From Rhizobium sp. Root708 (GTDB taxonomy: Bacteria > Pseudomonadota > Alphaproteobacteria > Rhizobiales > Rhizobiaceae): a DNA stretch of 64,000 bases. Under the pieces are notes generated by a model that was given only the letters and a program-made list of their open reading frames with translations, ran no database searches and had not been told where the DNA came from. A program made the translations under genes and the position numbers. The stretch spans positions 62,001-126,000 of the forward strand of contig NZ_LMHV01000001.1 of assembly GCF_001429725.1 (NCBI RefSeq), given 5' to 3'. Of the stretch, positions 63,722 to 64,000 are shown in pieces (the first letter of the stretch is position 1; each line of letters opens with the position of its first letter).

Positions 63722-64000
63722 AAAAATCCGCCTCTTCGGCGAGATTGCGCGCCTCATGCAGCAAAGCGGAAACCAATGGCGTGAATGGCTCACGATGCGT
63801 CGCCACCAGACCGACGAGATGATGGGCTTGCGGCTCGGTGATCGGGATCATCCTGATTTCAGCAGGAAAACCGAATGATTTTGCAATATTGCGCGGCATT
63901 ATGCTCGCCCAGCGCCCTGTCCGGACGTGGGAGAACAGCACGATCATCGAGTTCGACTCGAGTGTCGGGTGCGCAACGGCGCCCGCTTCGGCGAGATGCT
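63720..64000 (-). CDS. LysR family regulator, C-terminal part
   Basis: About 93 codons of a leftward gene remain, cut by the right edge. The sequence PTLESNSMIVLFSHVRTGRWASIMPRN is typical of the LysR effector-binding domain. The N-terminal helix-turn-helix is outside the window. It lies directly upstream of and in the same direction as fdsGBA-fdhD-fdsD, the arrangement expected for a formate- or molybdate-responsive regulator (FdsR-like). Its stop overlaps the operator-like repeat. Confidence 0.88.
   Translation of the reverse strand, partial: HLAEAGAVAHPTLESNSMIVLFSHVRTGRWASIMPRNIAKSFGFPAEIRMIPITEPQAHHLVGLVATHREPFTPLVSALLHEARNLAEEADF

Noticed and set aside
1..64000. Mobile elements, prophage, CRISPR or defence island
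   Set aside because: No transposase, integrase, terminal repeats, phage genes or spaced repeats were found; the gene content is core metabolism and envelope.

Overview
The window is a 64 kb piece of an alphaproteobacterial chromosome. It most resembles the Rhizobiaceae (Rhizobium/Ensifer/Agrobacterium group). I infer this from gene order and content: argH-lptM-lysA-TIGR02302, hpt next to ftsEX, an argJ-prsA-secA region, hisC-tyrC, etfBA-hbdA, and an fdsGBA-fdhD-fdsD formate dehydrogenase operon. High GC content, dense packing and frequent ATGA/GTGA/TTGA stop-start overlaps fit. The DNA is almost all protein-coding core chromosome. I see no insertion sequence, prophage, integrase, CRISPR array or rRNA operon. 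One tRNA gene (Leu, CAA anticodon) is present.

Layout. 1-5.4 kb: start of lysC (aspartate kinase, cut by the window edge), one or two small unknown ORFs, then a CHASE2-type adenylate/guanylate cyclase facing a FecR-domain secreted protein with a His/Asp-rich tail. 5.5-9.6 kb: ubiG, then a leftward cluster of DUF1178, nitrilase-family amidohydrolase, grxC and comF, and a divergent methyltransferase. 9.6-10.2 kb: an orphan Flp pilin and a small membrane protein. 10.3-16.8 kb: leftward mutT, GNAT, argJ and prsA-type foldase, with secA divergent and closed by a strong terminator. 16.9-18.6 kb: a frameshifted C39-like peptidase gene and ddl. 18.7-21.4 kb: a lipid-carrier flippase plus a CelD-like GNAT protein. 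21.4-27.1 kb: acyl-CoA synthetase, aldo/keto reductase, methyltransferase, and a TetR/MFS pair with paired operator-like palindromes. 27.2-33.5 kb: tRNA-Leu, a KefB-type antiporter carrying a cyclic-nucleotide-binding domain, YqaA and DsbB membrane proteins, an HNH nuclease, AlkA, GluQRS and a BrkB/YihY protein.

33.6-39.0 kb: SDR oxidoreductase, a small two-helix membrane protein, PduO-type cobalamin adenosyltransferase, rhomboid protease, and etfB-etfA followed by a terminator and 3-hydroxybutyryl-CoA dehydrogenase. 39.0-46.5 kb: a small membrane ORF, tlpA, argH, lptM, lysA, the Gln-rich TIGR02302 membrane protein and an unknown protein. 46.6-51.9 kb: a CpdR-like receiver protein, hpt, an unknown membrane protein, ftsE-ftsX, a YdcF-type protein and plsC. 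51.9-57.6 kb: chaC, a DUF2125 protein, tyrC-hisC, a methyltransferase, gloB and a DUF985 cupin. 57.6-64 kb: the leftward fdsGBA-fdhD-fdsD operon for NAD-dependent molybdenum formate dehydrogenase, preceded by a LysR regulator whose 5' part lies beyond the window.

Several genes share pathways: lysC and lysA (lysine), argJ and argH (arginine), tyrC and hisC (aromatic amino acids/histidine), gloB, grxC and chaC (glutathione), tlpA and dsbB (thiol redox), and ftsEX with ddl (cell wall and division). The points most worth a second look are the FecR/CHASE2-cyclase pair, the cNMP-gated KefB-like antiporter, the single-base frameshift at the catalytic His of the C39-like protein, the LysR box before fdsG, the paired TetR operators, and the dyad plus CtrA-like half-sites near ftsE and the receiver gene. 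I found no clearly undescribed multi-gene system.
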